The translations under genes were made by a program, and so were the position numbers. From NCBI RefSeq assembly GCF_022867885.1, contig NZ_JALIFP010000020.1:1-64000 (forward strand): a stretch of DNA of 64,000 bases. The letters are read 5' to 3'. Of this stretch, positions 27,203 through 35,375 are shown piece after piece. Position 1 is the stretch's first letter; every line of letters starts with the position of its first letter. The notes under the pieces are model-generated. The model ran no database searches, was not told the DNA's origin, and was given only the letters and a program-made list of their open reading frames with translations. The stretch is from Lederbergia sp. NSJ-179 (GTDB taxonomy: Bacteria; Bacillota; Bacilli; Bacillales; Bacillaceae_C).

Positions 27203-27878
27203 TGCAGGAAGTGATTACTTTGAAAACGACTAATTGCTTTCTTTCTCATATCAGGTGACTCATAATATTTTGCCGTATTTCACCATTTAATACACAGATA
27301 TTTCCTTCTTATATAACGGTTTACAATGGAGAAGAGAACCGACTTGTAAATACATTTAAACAGGAGCAGGGATAATAGATTTGCTATTCTAATGTGATAG
27401 CATAAAGTTCAAAAATTAAATGAGTTGTCACTCATATAGAAATTTCAAGGGAATGAAGTTATCTGTAGGCGATTATTGATATTCTAATTCTTTGCAGTGC
27501 AAATGAATCCAAACAGCTTAAGAACTCGCATGAATGCTGATTCCTAGGCTGTTTTTATCTGCTAAAAGGTGCAATGAAATTGCTATATTTTCAGAAATTG
27601 TAACAATTTCCTGACTTTTCCTTAATCCTGGCTACCTCACTTTTCTTGAAGATTTTGAAAACCAACTAAAAACGAACATAACAAAGGCATATCCCAAAAC
27701 TTGGAGGAAAGGTTCGGCAGCGACAACCGAATAAAAAAATTCTGGCCCCTGCAGATACTAACAAGGGCCTTGGGCAGAACAAGGTTTTGCACCTTGTGAG
27801 GTTTATTATAGCACCTTCAAAAGCTACCCGTTAATGGAACATCTATTTAGTATTTACCAGGAAAATATTTGGTCTCAC
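27203..27878. other. Long intergenic region with small hairpins, no gene seen
   Basis: About 675 bases without a supported gene. Short inverted repeats near its right end are GGCCC/GGGCC (27744-27769) and ACAAGG/CCTTGT (27779-27797). They may terminate the minus-strand reductase transcript that ends at 27879, though T-runs are weak. Confidence 0.4.
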
Positions 27879-28595
27879 TCAATTTGACAACTCAAAGGAT
27901 AAAAATTCAGGCAGTTGTCGTTCATGCTTGTCGAGCCTAATTTGTTCCGGCTTGATGCCCTGTTCACGCAGTACTTCAATGTTTTGAACGAGGAATTCGT
28001 CGCTGCCGACAACATAGAAGAGTCCATCCTTGTCTGCAGCAAGATTTTTCACTTCTTCATAGTAGTCTTTACGGTTATCGACGAACTGTGATGTGAATTT
28101 CTTGTCAGGTGCGGATTTAAAAATATTCGTGAATAGAAAATCTTTTGATGAATCGATGTTCAGGGAATGAATTTGATTGACGTTGTCAGCACGTTCGAAA
28201 TAATCAAGGACAAGCGGTCTGAAAGTTGCCAAGCCAACACCTGATGACAGCAGGTAAACATTTTTGTTTTCTCTTTTAAGCGGTACATTCGAATGAGTTT
28301 TAAAGATCGCCACTTCATTGCCGACTTCAAGATTTCTTAAAATCGCTTTAAACTCAGAGCACTGCTCTCTGATGCGTGTTGTGATACCGATTGAATTTTC
28401 ATGCGGTAAAGTGGAGATTGACATATGCCGAATCAGGCTGCGGTTTGGTTTATCTCCAGCATTAAAACCTTCCAATGCCAAGTGGATGTGGGCACCTTCT
28501 TCCCATGTATAGTCTTCCGGACAGTCGAGCAGGTACGTTTTAACCTCAGGCGTTTCTTCAATAATCTTATTTATTTTAGTCCAGTATATTTGCAT
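27879..28595 (-). CDS. FAD-dependent oxidoreductase (ferredoxin reductase-like), probably Fur-regulated
   Basis: This is a 238-residue flavoprotein of the ferredoxin-NADP reductase superfamily. The FAD-binding block is RHMSISTLPHENSIGITTRI-like (an RxxS.S pattern), and the NAD(P) pyrophosphate loop is VYLLSSGVGLATFRPLV. The C-terminal YVVGSDEFLVQNIEVL is typical of this fold. It starts at ATG 28595 after TAAGGAGAAG. A Fur-box-like sequence lies 55 bases upstream, so I infer expression under iron limitation and a possible role in ferric-siderophore reduction. That role is not shown by the sequence itself. Confidence 0.8.
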   Translation of the reverse strand: MQIYWTKINKIIEETPEVKTYLLDCPEDYTWEEGAHIHLALEGFNAGDKPNRSLIRHMSISTLPHENSIGITTRIREQCSEFKAILRNLEVGNEVAIFKTHSNVPLKRENKNVYLLSSGVGLATFRPLVLDYFERADNVNQIHSLNIDSSKDFLFTNIFKSAPDKKFTSQFVDNRKDYYEEVKNLAADKDGLFYVVGSDEFLVQNIEVLREQGIKPEQIRLDKHERQLPEFLSFELSN

Positions 28596-28649
28596 TATAT
28601 CTTCTCCTTACTCAATGATATGTGTCGTTACTATCTAATATACAATAAG

Positions 28650-28664
28650 TGATAACAATTCTCA
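28650..28664. promoter_or_regulatory. Fur-box-like site upstream of the reductase
   Basis: TGATAACAATTCTCA matches the 7-1-7 Bacillus Fur consensus TGATAATNATTATCA at 12 of 14 defined positions and lies in the promoter region of the minus-strand reductase. Confidence 0.65.
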
Positions 28665-28996
28665 ATTAAATGGATTGATTATTTTAGATAATTTTTTTGA
28701 CCTGAATTTGCTAATAATGTAGAAAAAGAGCTTGAATCTGAATTATTCCTAGTAGGTTAAATGCAATAGCTTGGTAATGAGCGACAAGTCAGCATTTCTA
28801 AGAAGGCGCTTTATCGTAACAAAAATTTGGAAAAAGAGGAAAAGCAAATAACCAACATCTTCGCCTTCCTCGCTACATGTTCATTTTCACTTTTACCCTT
28901 TCGCTTTTCAGGAAACCCCATCTTCCAACTAAAATAATCATTATCTGTATTTTTCTTGTAATGTAGATTAGCATCAAACTTTCCGGTGTACCTATG
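28665..28996. other. Intergenic region, no gene seen
   Basis: About 330 AT-rich bases between the reductase promoter and the end of a minus-strand hypothetical gene. I see no convincing gene, RNA or repeat. Confidence 0.4.
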
Positions 28997-29584
28997 CTAT
29001 ATGTATTTAGATTCATGATTTTGTGGTACTATATCTTTTCTTTTTATCCTTTCACACAAAAGAGTCTCATCTGTTTTTTTATAGGTAAAATCAATTTTAT
29101 ATACTATTCTGACTTCTCTCCTTGTTCTTATCGAAACTAATTTGAATCTGGGTTTATGCTTTAGTACTTTTTCATCCCATAAATACTTATAAAACTTAGA
29201 TAAAAAATTCTCTTTCATTTCTAAAGTCTTATTTTTATTTGATTTCTCATCTACACAATATTGTAAATATGCATTTGCGTGAATCTTTCGCAGACCTGCC
29301 AAACCTTGAACTTCAGTATATTCAGTTGATCCTATACTCACTTTGTCTAATACAAAGTTTAGAAAAGGAACTATAATTTGTGCTACAGTAAGCTCAGTGT
29401 TTACAGATCCTGAGTTTCTATGGTAATTCTTAAATAAAAAATGGCTTACGGGATGGGGAAGTACCTCTTTTGTTGTCTTGTCCTCTAGTCCAATAATGAA
29501 TGAAGGTGTATTTACAATTTCCCCGCCTTGTTTCCTATAGTATTTTATCGCCTTCCACACAAATCTATAGTTTCCAAATTCCAT
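28997..29584 (-). CDS. Hypothetical protein, resembles an integrase N-terminal region
   Basis: This 195-residue protein starts at ATG 29584 after a clear GGAGGT; the ATG at 29599 lies upstream of that site and is unlikely. The middle part (TVAQIIVPFLNFVLDKV, then LAGLRKIHANAYLQYCVDEK and ENFLSKFYKYLWDEKVL) has the helical look of the SAM-like DNA-binding domain at the front of tyrosine recombinases. No catalytic Arg-His-Arg-Tyr domain follows, so it may be a truncated recombinase. The resemblance is weak and could be chance. Confidence 0.5.
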   Translation of the reverse strand: MEFGNYRFVWKAIKYYRKQGGEIVNTPSFIIGLEDKTTKEVLPHPVSHFLFKNYHRNSGSVNTELTVAQIIVPFLNFVLDKVSIGSTEYTEVQGLAGLRKIHANAYLQYCVDEKSNKNKTLEMKENFLSKFYKYLWDEKVLKHKPRFKLVSIRTRREVRIVYKIDFTYKKTDETLLCERIKRKDIVPQNHESKYI

Positions 29585-29880
29585 ATAGTTTACCTCCAAA
29601 GCCCTTAATGACGAACGTATATTCTTGTTGTATGGTTTGGACGATTTCTCTCAAAAAGTCAATCAAATATAACATTAAAAGAAAAGGCATAAGGTTCTAA
29701 AAGTTAGTAGGGAAAACTCAGTCTTGGCTAGAATGCAATATTTATAATAAAGTTTGACTCAATTGAGTTACGAGCTAATCTGAGATAGTTCCACATTCGG
29801 ACGTGTTTGTTGTACTTCCCGTTTGAGTTTTAAATATGAATTAATCAGAGCAAGTTGAAAACATAATATTTAAATGGATA

Positions 29881-29912
29881 AAAGCCTCAGTTTATAAAAA
29901 ATGAGGCTTTTT
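29881..29912. terminator. Terminator-like hairpin upstream of the DUF2089 operon
   Basis: AAAGCCTCA (29881-29889) pairs perfectly with TGAGGCTTT (29902-29910), followed by T-rich sequence. No gene ends here on the plus strand. It may protect the downstream operon from read-through or be left from a lost gene. Confidence 0.6.
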
Positions 29913-29964
29913 GCATATAATTAAACATCTAATTCGTAAAATCATAAATAAAATTAAACTTTAG

Positions 29965-29992
29965 TTGAATTTTATTTAACAGCATGTTAAAT
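29965..29992 (+). promoter_or_regulatory. Promoter with overlapping palindromic operator
   Basis: The perfect palindrome ATTTAACA-GCA-TGTTAAAT (29974-29992) lies between a candidate -35 TTGAAT (29965-29970) and a candidate -10 TAAATT (about 29988), with about 17 bases between them. This is a good place for repressor binding. The operon's own DUF2089 protein is an obvious candidate. Confidence 0.5.
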
Positions 29993-30027
29993 TGTAATTA
30001 TAAATTGTACAGAAGATGGGTGAAAAC

Positions 30028-30327
30028 ATGGATATAAAGGATGTTCCAAACTGGGTTTTGTCTCTAGAAGAAGACGATGTAGAGTTTGTTAAGAAATTTG
30101 TAATGAACTCAGGCTCTTTAAAACAAGTTGCAAAAATTTATGAAGTTTCTTATCCAACAGTGAGAATTAAATTGGATAGGTTAATTGAAAAAATAAAGTT
30201 AGCCGACACTGCTGACAATGAGGAGTTCATCCAATTTATCAAAAGACTAACGATTGATGATCGTATTAATTTGGAAGAAGCAAAGTTAATTATTGAAAGA
30301 TATAAACAGGAAAGGAATGAGAAATAA
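30028..30327 (+). CDS. DUF2089 family protein (small helix-turn-helix regulator)
   Basis: This is a protein of about 99 residues with a sigma-like helix-turn-helix in the block FVMNSGSLKQVAKIYEVSYP followed by TVRIKLDRLIEKIK, which marks DUF2089. A C-terminal helical part (LTIDDRINLEEAKLIIERYK) probably aids dimerisation. ATG 30028 has GGGTG upstream; an in-frame ATG at 30016 would add four residues. It is the first gene of a compact operon with a small membrane protein and an ABC-2 exporter, and it probably regulates that operon. Confidence 0.8.
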   Translation: MDIKDVPNWVLSLEEDDVEFVKKFVMNSGSLKQVAKIYEVSYPTVRIKLDRLIEKIKLADTADNEEFIQFIKRLTIDDRINLEEAKLIIERYKQERNEK

Positions 30328-30614
30328 TGTTTGGCTACGGTGTTTATGATGTACTTATTATTGCTGGGTTTCTTGGCATACAACACTTTTTTTCAACTAG
30401 AAATAACGTTTATTGGGGAGGAGTTATCCCAGTAATTTTTGTTGTTTGGCGTACATGGGTATTTTTTACAGAAAACCAAAGCTTTTTAAAGTATGTATTA
30501 ATCTTGTTAGTCGGTCTTGCATTCCTTATTGGAGGTTGGCATGAAGGACGAAAAGCTCTTCAAAAACGAAGAAAACAAGAATTGGATAAAATGAAATCCC
30601 GGGATTTGAAGTAA
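30327..30614 (+). CDS. Small membrane protein
   Basis: This is a 95-residue protein with three hydrophobic segments (DVLIIAGFLGIQHFF, VIPVIFVVWRTWVFF, YVLILLVGLAFLIGGW) and a strongly basic C-terminal tail (KALQKRRKQELDK). Its ATG overlaps the stop of the DUF2089 gene (TAATG), so they are translationally coupled. The family is not recognised. It may be an accessory of the exporter that follows. Confidence 0.75.
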   Translation: MFGYGVYDVLIIAGFLGIQHFFSTRNNVYWGGVIPVIFVVWRTWVFFTENQSFLKYVLILLVGLAFLIGGWHEGRKALQKRRKQELDKMKSRDLK

Positions 30615-30635
30615 CTAATAGAAAGAGGCGGAAAA

Positions 30636-31331
30636 ATGTTCCATGTATTAAAACGGGAATTTATAGATTCATTTAAAAGTGTACGATCTATCTTGATTAT
30701 ACTGTTTATTACTTTTGTTTCTTATCAATCAGCTACATTCTTTGATAGCAATCCTGGTATTGTTAGTAATTTAATGGAGGACGGAGAAGAAAGTTCAATT
30801 TATACAGCTTCGATAGCATTGATTGTGTCAATATTTGGCTTTCTATTTGTGTTTGCAACATCTCACGATTTAATTAATAAAGAAGTTGAGTTAAAAACGA
30901 TACGTTTACTTGTTACAAAGGTGTCGAGGGGAAATATCATGACAGGTAAGCTTTTAGGAACAATGTTATTTTGGGTTGTAACGGTCTCTATATCGTTTGT
31001 TGTATTAACTGTCATTGCAGGTTCGTGGTTTCCAAAAGACTATTTTCAAACCTTAGTGTTTCTATTTTATATTATTAACTCTGTATTACTAATTTCCACA
31101 CTAGTCACGAAGCCGAAATTGACAATGTTCTTGGGTGTCATACTTGGTTTAGCTTTGCCAATTATAGGATTGGTCTCAATGCTATCGGACAAATGGTATC
31201 TGGTCCCGTTCAAATATTTGTTGCCTTATAGATATATGGAAGGCTCAATTGTTCTGATGCTCATCCCATTGGCTATTGGTGTTATTTACTTTTTAATCTC
31301 TGTCCTTATAATGAAAAGAAAGGATTTATAG
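30636..31331 (+). CDS. ABC-2 type transporter permease
   Basis: This is a 231-residue integral membrane protein with about six hydrophobic segments. It starts VLKREFIDSFKSVRSILIIL, the usual N-terminus of ABC-2 exporters, followed by the conserved block LINKEVELKTIRLLVTKVSR near residue 85. ATG 30636 follows GAAAGAGGCGG. The ATPase gene begins 3 bases after its stop. The cargo is unknown; such pairs often export antimicrobial peptides or sodium. Confidence 0.85.
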   Translation: MFHVLKREFIDSFKSVRSILIILFITFVSYQSATFFDSNPGIVSNLMEDGEESSIYTASIALIVSIFGFLFVFATSHDLINKEVELKTIRLLVTKVSRGNIMTGKLLGTMLFWVVTVSISFVVLTVIAGSWFPKDYFQTLVFLFYIINSVLLISTLVTKPKLTMFLGVILGLALPIIGLVSMLSDKWYLVPFKYLLPYRYMEGSIVLMLIPLAIGVIYFLISVLIMKRKDL

Positions 31332-31334
31332 AAT

Positions 31335-32246
31335 ATGAATATAATTGAAGTTAATCATTTAATGAAACAGTATGGAGAAACGGAAGTATTAAAAGGTGTT
31401 AATCTGGCTGTTCGCAAAGGCGAGGTCTTTGGGTTTATCGGTCATAATGGAGCTGGCAAGTCGACTTTCATCCATACAATTACGGGTATCATTAATAAAA
31501 GTTCTGGAAACTTTAACTTATTGGGGGTTTCCGATAAATATCTTAATAAAGTCAAAAGCAAAATAGGTGTTATGCCTGACGTATCCAATTTATATGAAAA
31601 CATGAAAGGAATTCAATTTCTACAATACATGGGTGGATTAGTCGGTGATAATCGAAGTAAGGAGGAGTATAAATCTTTAATGAAGGATGTTGGGTTAGAA
31701 GGAATGGGAAAGAAAAAGATTAAGTCTTATTCCTTTGGTATGAAGAAGAAAATATGTATAGCCCAAGCTTTGTTGGGGAATCCTGAATTGATTATTCTGG
31801 ACGAGCCTACTTCAGGACTTGATCCTGAATCTGCAATTAAAATTCGTAACCTTGTAGCAGGTTTACAAAAGAAAGGGAAAACTATTCTACTTACCTCACA
31901 TAATTTAGATGAAATAGAAAGAATAAGTGATAGGGTCGGTATTTTAAGCGATGGTCTTATTAAGAAGTTAGGTACACCTCAACAATTAAAGGAAAAAGTG
32001 GATGATGGAATTTGTATTGCTGTTCGAACAAAGCCGGTATTAGCTAAAAAGGATATTCAAGAGCTATCTGCAAGATTAAAAATTGATGTGATCTTTGATG
32101 AAATAAAAAAGGGTTTCTCAATGTTACAAGTCACTTCAGAAGAAGATATTCCAACAATATCAAAGGAGTTAATCGAGTCCGGTGTTCATTTATATGAAAT
32201 TAAGGTAGAGCACCGGTCGTTGGAGGATGTATTTATGAATGCTTAA
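31335..32246 (+). CDS. ABC transporter ATP-binding protein (export type)
   Basis: This is a 303-residue ATPase. Walker A is GHNGAGKST near residue 36, the Q-loop region is IGVMPDVSNLYENM, the signature is YSFGMKKK (a variant of LSGGQ), Walker B is LIILDEPTSG, and the H-loop is LLTSHNL. A C-terminal extension of 80 residues is typical of CcmA/NatA-type exporters. It pairs with the permease just upstream. Confidence 0.93.
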   Translation: MNIIEVNHLMKQYGETEVLKGVNLAVRKGEVFGFIGHNGAGKSTFIHTITGIINKSSGNFNLLGVSDKYLNKVKSKIGVMPDVSNLYENMKGIQFLQYMGGLVGDNRSKEEYKSLMKDVGLEGMGKKKIKSYSFGMKKKICIAQALLGNPELIILDEPTSGLDPESAIKIRNLVAGLQKKGKTILLTSHNLDEIERISDRVGILSDGLIKKLGTPQQLKEKVDDGICIAVRTKPVLAKKDIQELSARLKIDVIFDEIKKGFSMLQVTSEEDIPTISKELIESGVHLYEIKVEHRSLEDVFMNA

Positions 32247-32373
32247 AGTTTATAGGAAGTTTTCCGCAAATAGGCGTGATGTTTGTTTCAAAACTCGAAA
32301 GAAGGATTTTGGTGTAATTGGATATGCGCGTGTGCCATCGAGATTACTAAGTCGCTTGAAACATAAAAAGTAA
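32239..32373 (+). CDS. Small very basic ORF, 44 residues
   Basis: An ATG at 32239 overlaps the stop codon of the ATPase gene (ATGCTTAA), with GGAGGA 10-11 bases upstream. The product starts MLKVYRKFSANRRDV and ends RLLSRLKHKK, with more than a third Lys or Arg. The start MLKVYRK resembles ABC-2 permease N-termini, so it may be the stub of a lost second permease. No family is recognised. Confidence 0.35.
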   Translation: MLKVYRKFSANRRDVCFKTRKKDFGVIGYARVPSRLLSRLKHKK

Positions 32374-32393
32374 GAAAGTTAATACTAAAGGCT

Positions 32394-32433
32394 GGCACCT
32401 GAATAAATAGCAATGGTCTACCTTTCAGGTGCC
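32394..32433 (+). terminator. Hairpin after the exporter operon
   Basis: GGCACCTGAA (32394-32403) pairs perfectly with TTCAGGTGCC (32424-32433), a 10-bp stem with a 20-base loop. There is no clear T-run, but the position between converging genes fits a terminator. Confidence 0.55.
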
Positions 32434-32457
32434 GAATATGGGATTGTAAAATTATGC

Positions 32458-32679
32458 TCATTTATTTTCTGTATAAATCCTCATAAATTCATCTGCAAAC
32501 TTTCTTACAAAATCTCGTTCAAGTGCCGTAGCTAAAGTTTCATCATTGGCTCTTGCATTTTTACTCCAATTATAGGAACCATTCATGACGAATTCAAAGT
32601 CAATTATACAGAACTTATCATGAAGCCTGTTTGATAAATAATTTCCTTTTAACTCCAGATTAAGCCCCACGCTATGCAT
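32458..32679 (-). pseudogene. Phospholipase D-like nuclease, C-terminal fragment
   Basis: About 60 residues of a PLD-superfamily nuclease are present. The HKD catalytic motif reads HDKFCIID, followed by the conserved MNGSYNWSKNARANDET. A complete single-domain PLD nuclease has about 100 more residues at the N-terminus; these are absent and the IS200-type element begins right upstream (about 32680). I see no second half beyond the right side of the element. Confidence 0.75.
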
Positions 32680-32720
32680 GGGAGAACAGAAACGGAAGTA
32701 CCTTTACGTATGATAAAAAA

Positions 32721-32777
32721 GTCCTCCTCTGCTATAATGACAAAGGTTTCGCAAGCCAATGTCGGGCAGAGGAGGAC
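32721..32777 (+). promoter_or_regulatory. IS200-type 5' hairpin that masks the tnpA ribosome binding site
   Basis: GTCCTCCTCTGC (32721-32732) pairs perfectly with GCAGAGGAGGAC (32766-32777). The right arm contains the Shine-Dalgarno sequence (GAGGAGG) for the TTG at 32785. In IS200 elements such a stem is known to block translation of the transposase. Confidence 0.8.
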
Positions 32778-32784
32778 ATCCATA

Positions 32785-33023
32785 TTGGATAAATCAAGTT
32801 TATCACATACAAAGTGGAATTGCATGTATCATATTGTGTTTATTCCTAAATATAGACGGAGAACAATGTATGGAAAGCTCAGAAAAGATGTTCGTGAAAT
32901 AGTCAGAAAGCTTTGTGAGTATAAAGGAATCGAAATTGTAGAGGGAAGTGTATCTATTGATCATGTCCATTTATGTGTCGAAATACCCCCAAAGCTTAGT
33001 GTTTCAACATTTATGGGTTATTT
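32785..33023 (+). pseudogene. tnpA: IS200-type transposase TnpA, 5' half (interrupted)
   Basis: The first 79 residues of an IS200/IS605 family Y1 transposase are present: TKWNCMYHIVFIPKYRRR, then EIVEGSVSIDHVHLCVEIPP, which contains the HUH motif as HVH. The start is TTG 32785 after GAGGAGGAC. The frame reads true up to STFMGY, then runs into foreign sequence and stops at 33039. The missing continuation (KGKSALMIFDRHPEYKKKG) is found at 36512, 3.5 kb away, so the gene was cut by an insertion between 33018 and 36517. No TnpB is present. Confidence 0.92.
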
Positions 33024-33038
33024 TTATAGTAAGTTTTG

Positions 33039-33106
33039 ATTTATAGAAAGTGATACTCTAGATCATTGAAAACTCCATATTTTTCACATGATTTCTTTCT
33101 ATAAAT
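33039..33106. repeat. Left-end inverted repeat of the RIT element
   Basis: ATTTATAGAAAG (33039-33050) and CTTTCTATAAAT (33095-33106) are perfect complements separated by 44 bases, 16 bases inside the left boundary. The same motif recurs at the right end, so these are likely recombinase-binding sites. Confidence 0.75.
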
Positions 33107-33177
33107 CTTCTGGTTTGCATGTTCTCTATTTTATTACTTTGCTATTATTGTATAAAAAATAGAGGAGGCAAACTAAA

Positions 33178-34398
33178 ATGAAAGAAAACCAAAGTCTTCT
33201 ACAGATAATAGAAGATACAGCAGCGGAAATGGAAAAATTAGGTTATTCCAAAAGTAGCATGCTACATTATCATGAGGTATGGAACAGGTATCTGAAGTAT
33301 ACTGCTCAGAAATATCTTAATCGGCATGACATGGATGAATTCCTGTCGGAATGCTATGAAATTTCTGCTGATACGAATACGTCGACAAGATACCAGCGTA
33401 GCGCTATCAGAGCAATGAACGTACTGGCCTATTATGCGGAATTTGGGAAAATCTACATCCGTTTCCCGCTGGCCACTCCACTGAATACGCAGACGCCATT
33501 CGACTCTATCCTTGCCGGATTCACGGCCATGCTAAAGGAATCTGGCTATGCCGTTTCAACTATCCATACACATGAAAGGGTAATAACTCGTTTCCTGCAG
33601 TTCCTCAGGGATGATGGCATAAAGTCTGTGCAGAATACCAGTACAGCTCATATAACATCCTTCATCTTAGAAATTACCGGACGAAGGGGCAAAGTCTCTT
33701 ATGAACTTGGCTCCCTAAGGAAGTTCTTCCGTTATCTTTATAAGAACGGGCTGCATGAAAATAACCTTGCCCTGTTTGTTCCCGCATCAAATAAGCTAAA
33801 AAGTAGGGAGCGCCTGCCATCCGTGTGGAGTGTGGATGACGTACAGTTAATCTTGCAGAGCATCGATACCGGGAATCCGGTAGGAAAGCGGGATTATGCC
33901 ATGATACTCCTAGCCACACGACTTGGATTGCGCGGGAGTGACATCAAGGGTCTAAAGTTCCATGACATTGACTGGGATAAGGAAACCATCACGGTGGTGC
34001 AGGCTAAGACAAAAGAGCCTGTCGCACTTCCTTTGTTGGAAGATGTTGGGATGGCACTTGTCGATTATTTAAGGAACAGCCGTCCCGTATCTGATCATCC
34101 ATATGTGTTTCTTGCATTAAGGGCACCGTATAACCCGCTGTCACGTGACAACCATCTTCATCAGGTGCTTAACAAATATATAAACTGTTCAGGTGTAACG
34201 ATAACGGCGGATAAATCGCACGGCATGCATAGCATGAGGCATACATTGGCATCAAAGCTCCTAAAACAGGGAACACCGCTTCCTATAATTTCCGGGATTC
34301 TGGGTCATAGGGATTCCAATACGACTGCCGAATACCTTAGGGTCGGTGTTGAGCAACTCCGTTCATGCACCCTGGATTTGGAGGTGCTACCACGATGA
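33178..34398 (+). CDS. Tyrosine recombinase, first of the trio
   Basis: This is a 406-residue tyrosine recombinase. The N-terminal core-binding part has duplicated SAM-like regions (EKLGYSKSSMLHYHEVWNRY and ESGYAVSTIHTHERVITRFL). The catalytic domain has the first Arg in ATRLGLRGSDIKGL, the box II HSMRHTLASKLL, the HRD-type block GILGHRDSNTTAEY and the nucleophile Tyr in AEYLRV. ATG 33178 follows AGAGGAGGCA. Its stop overlaps the next start by 4 bases (ATGA). Confidence 0.92.
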   Translation: MKENQSLLQIIEDTAAEMEKLGYSKSSMLHYHEVWNRYLKYTAQKYLNRHDMDEFLSECYEISADTNTSTRYQRSAIRAMNVLAYYAEFGKIYIRFPLATPLNTQTPFDSILAGFTAMLKESGYAVSTIHTHERVITRFLQFLRDDGIKSVQNTSTAHITSFILEITGRRGKVSYELGSLRKFFRYLYKNGLHENNLALFVPASNKLKSRERLPSVWSVDDVQLILQSIDTGNPVGKRDYAMILLATRLGLRGSDIKGLKFHDIDWDKETITVVQAKTKEPVALPLLEDVGMALVDYLRNSRPVSDHPYVFLALRAPYNPLSRDNHLHQVLNKYINCSGVTITADKSHGMHSMRHTLASKLLKQGTPLPIISGILGHRDSNTTAEYLRVGVEQLRSCTLDLEVLPR

Positions 34399-35375
34399 AT
34401 GGTAAAACCTGTTTTTTAAGCAACTTTGCTCCATTACTGCAGTCGTTCATTGAAGAAAAGAATTCCCTTGGATATAAATATGAAAGTGAATGCAACAGAT
34501 TGCGACATTTTGATCTATACTGCCTTGAAACCAGTCGCCCTGCCGTACTGGATAAGAGTCTTGTAGACAGCTACCTTACTCCAGATGCAAACCGAAGTGC
34601 CAAGACGACACTGAACATAATAGGACTATTAAGGCAGTTCGCTTTTTACCTACAGCGCAACGGCCATGAGGCCTACGTTTATCCAACAGAGCTATTTCCG
34701 AAGGAAGAGCATTTATATACACCGTATATATTTACAAGGGATGAAATAACCGCCCTACTCGAAGTTGCTGAGAAAATCAGCCCAAACCGCAATTTCCCGA
34801 CACGTCACATTGTGCTTCCTATGCTGTTCCGCACGCTTTACTGTTGCGGGCTTAGGATATCAGAAGCATTGGATCTTACCATTGATGACATAGATTTTGA
34901 AAACGGCATCCTGGCTCTGAAGAATACGAAGGATTACCGCGATCGCCTGGTTCCGCTGTCGTCAGATCTGCAGCAGAGGTATCGTGTTTATAGCCAACAG
35001 CTGCATACGGGGAATACAGGTGATTCATATTTTTTTCAGTCCGACTACGGAAAGCAGTACAGTAGGGCTGCCGTGGCGACAAACTTCAGGAACCTGCTCT
35101 GGAAATGCGGCATTTCCTATGGTGGTAGGAAGAAAGGTCCACATCTCCATGACCTACGCCATACTTTTTCAATCCATTGTCTTCAGCGGGCAATGGCAAG
35201 GGGACGGGATTTAAAGGAATTCCTGCCCATTTTGTCTGCATATCTGGGACATAAAACATTACAGGGAACACAGACGTACCTCCATCTAACAGCCGAGCTT
35301 TATCCGGACATCCTTTCAAGGCTTGAGGGACACTGCAGTGACATTATTCCGAAGGCAGGTGATACCAATGAATAA
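34395..35375 (+). CDS. Tyrosine recombinase, second of the trio
   Basis: This is a 326-residue recombinase. Catalytic elements are the first Arg in CCGLRISEALDL, box II as HDLRHTFSIHCL, then AYLGHKTLQGTQTYLHL with the nucleophile Tyr near the end. The N-terminal DNA-binding domain has LQSFIEEKNSLGYKYESECN. ATG 34395 overlaps the stop of the first recombinase and follows GGAGGTG. It overlaps the third gene by 8 bases. Confidence 0.92.
   Translation: MNGKTCFLSNFAPLLQSFIEEKNSLGYKYESECNRLRHFDLYCLETSRPAVLDKSLVDSYLTPDANRSAKTTLNIIGLLRQFAFYLQRNGHEAYVYPTELFPKEEHLYTPYIFTRDEITALLEVAEKISPNRNFPTRHIVLPMLFRTLYCCGLRISEALDLTIDDIDFENGILALKNTKDYRDRLVPLSSDLQQRYRVYSQQLHTGNTGDSYFFQSDYGKQYSRAAVATNFRNLLWKCGISYGGRKKGPHLHDLRHTFSIHCLQRAMARGRDLKEFLPILSAYLGHKTLQGTQTYLHLTAELYPDILSRLEGHCSDIIPKAGDTNE

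Noticed and set aside
26761-27249. 162-codon minus-strand open frame opposite the second sugar permease
   Set aside because: It is the shadow of a well-conserved MalG-like gene on the plus strand. No ribosome binding site or domain was seen.
32674-32784. 37-codon extension of the IS200 transposase upstream of its TTG start
   Set aside because: This stretch contains the regulatory hairpin and the ribosome binding site, and family members begin near residue 1 of the TTG start.
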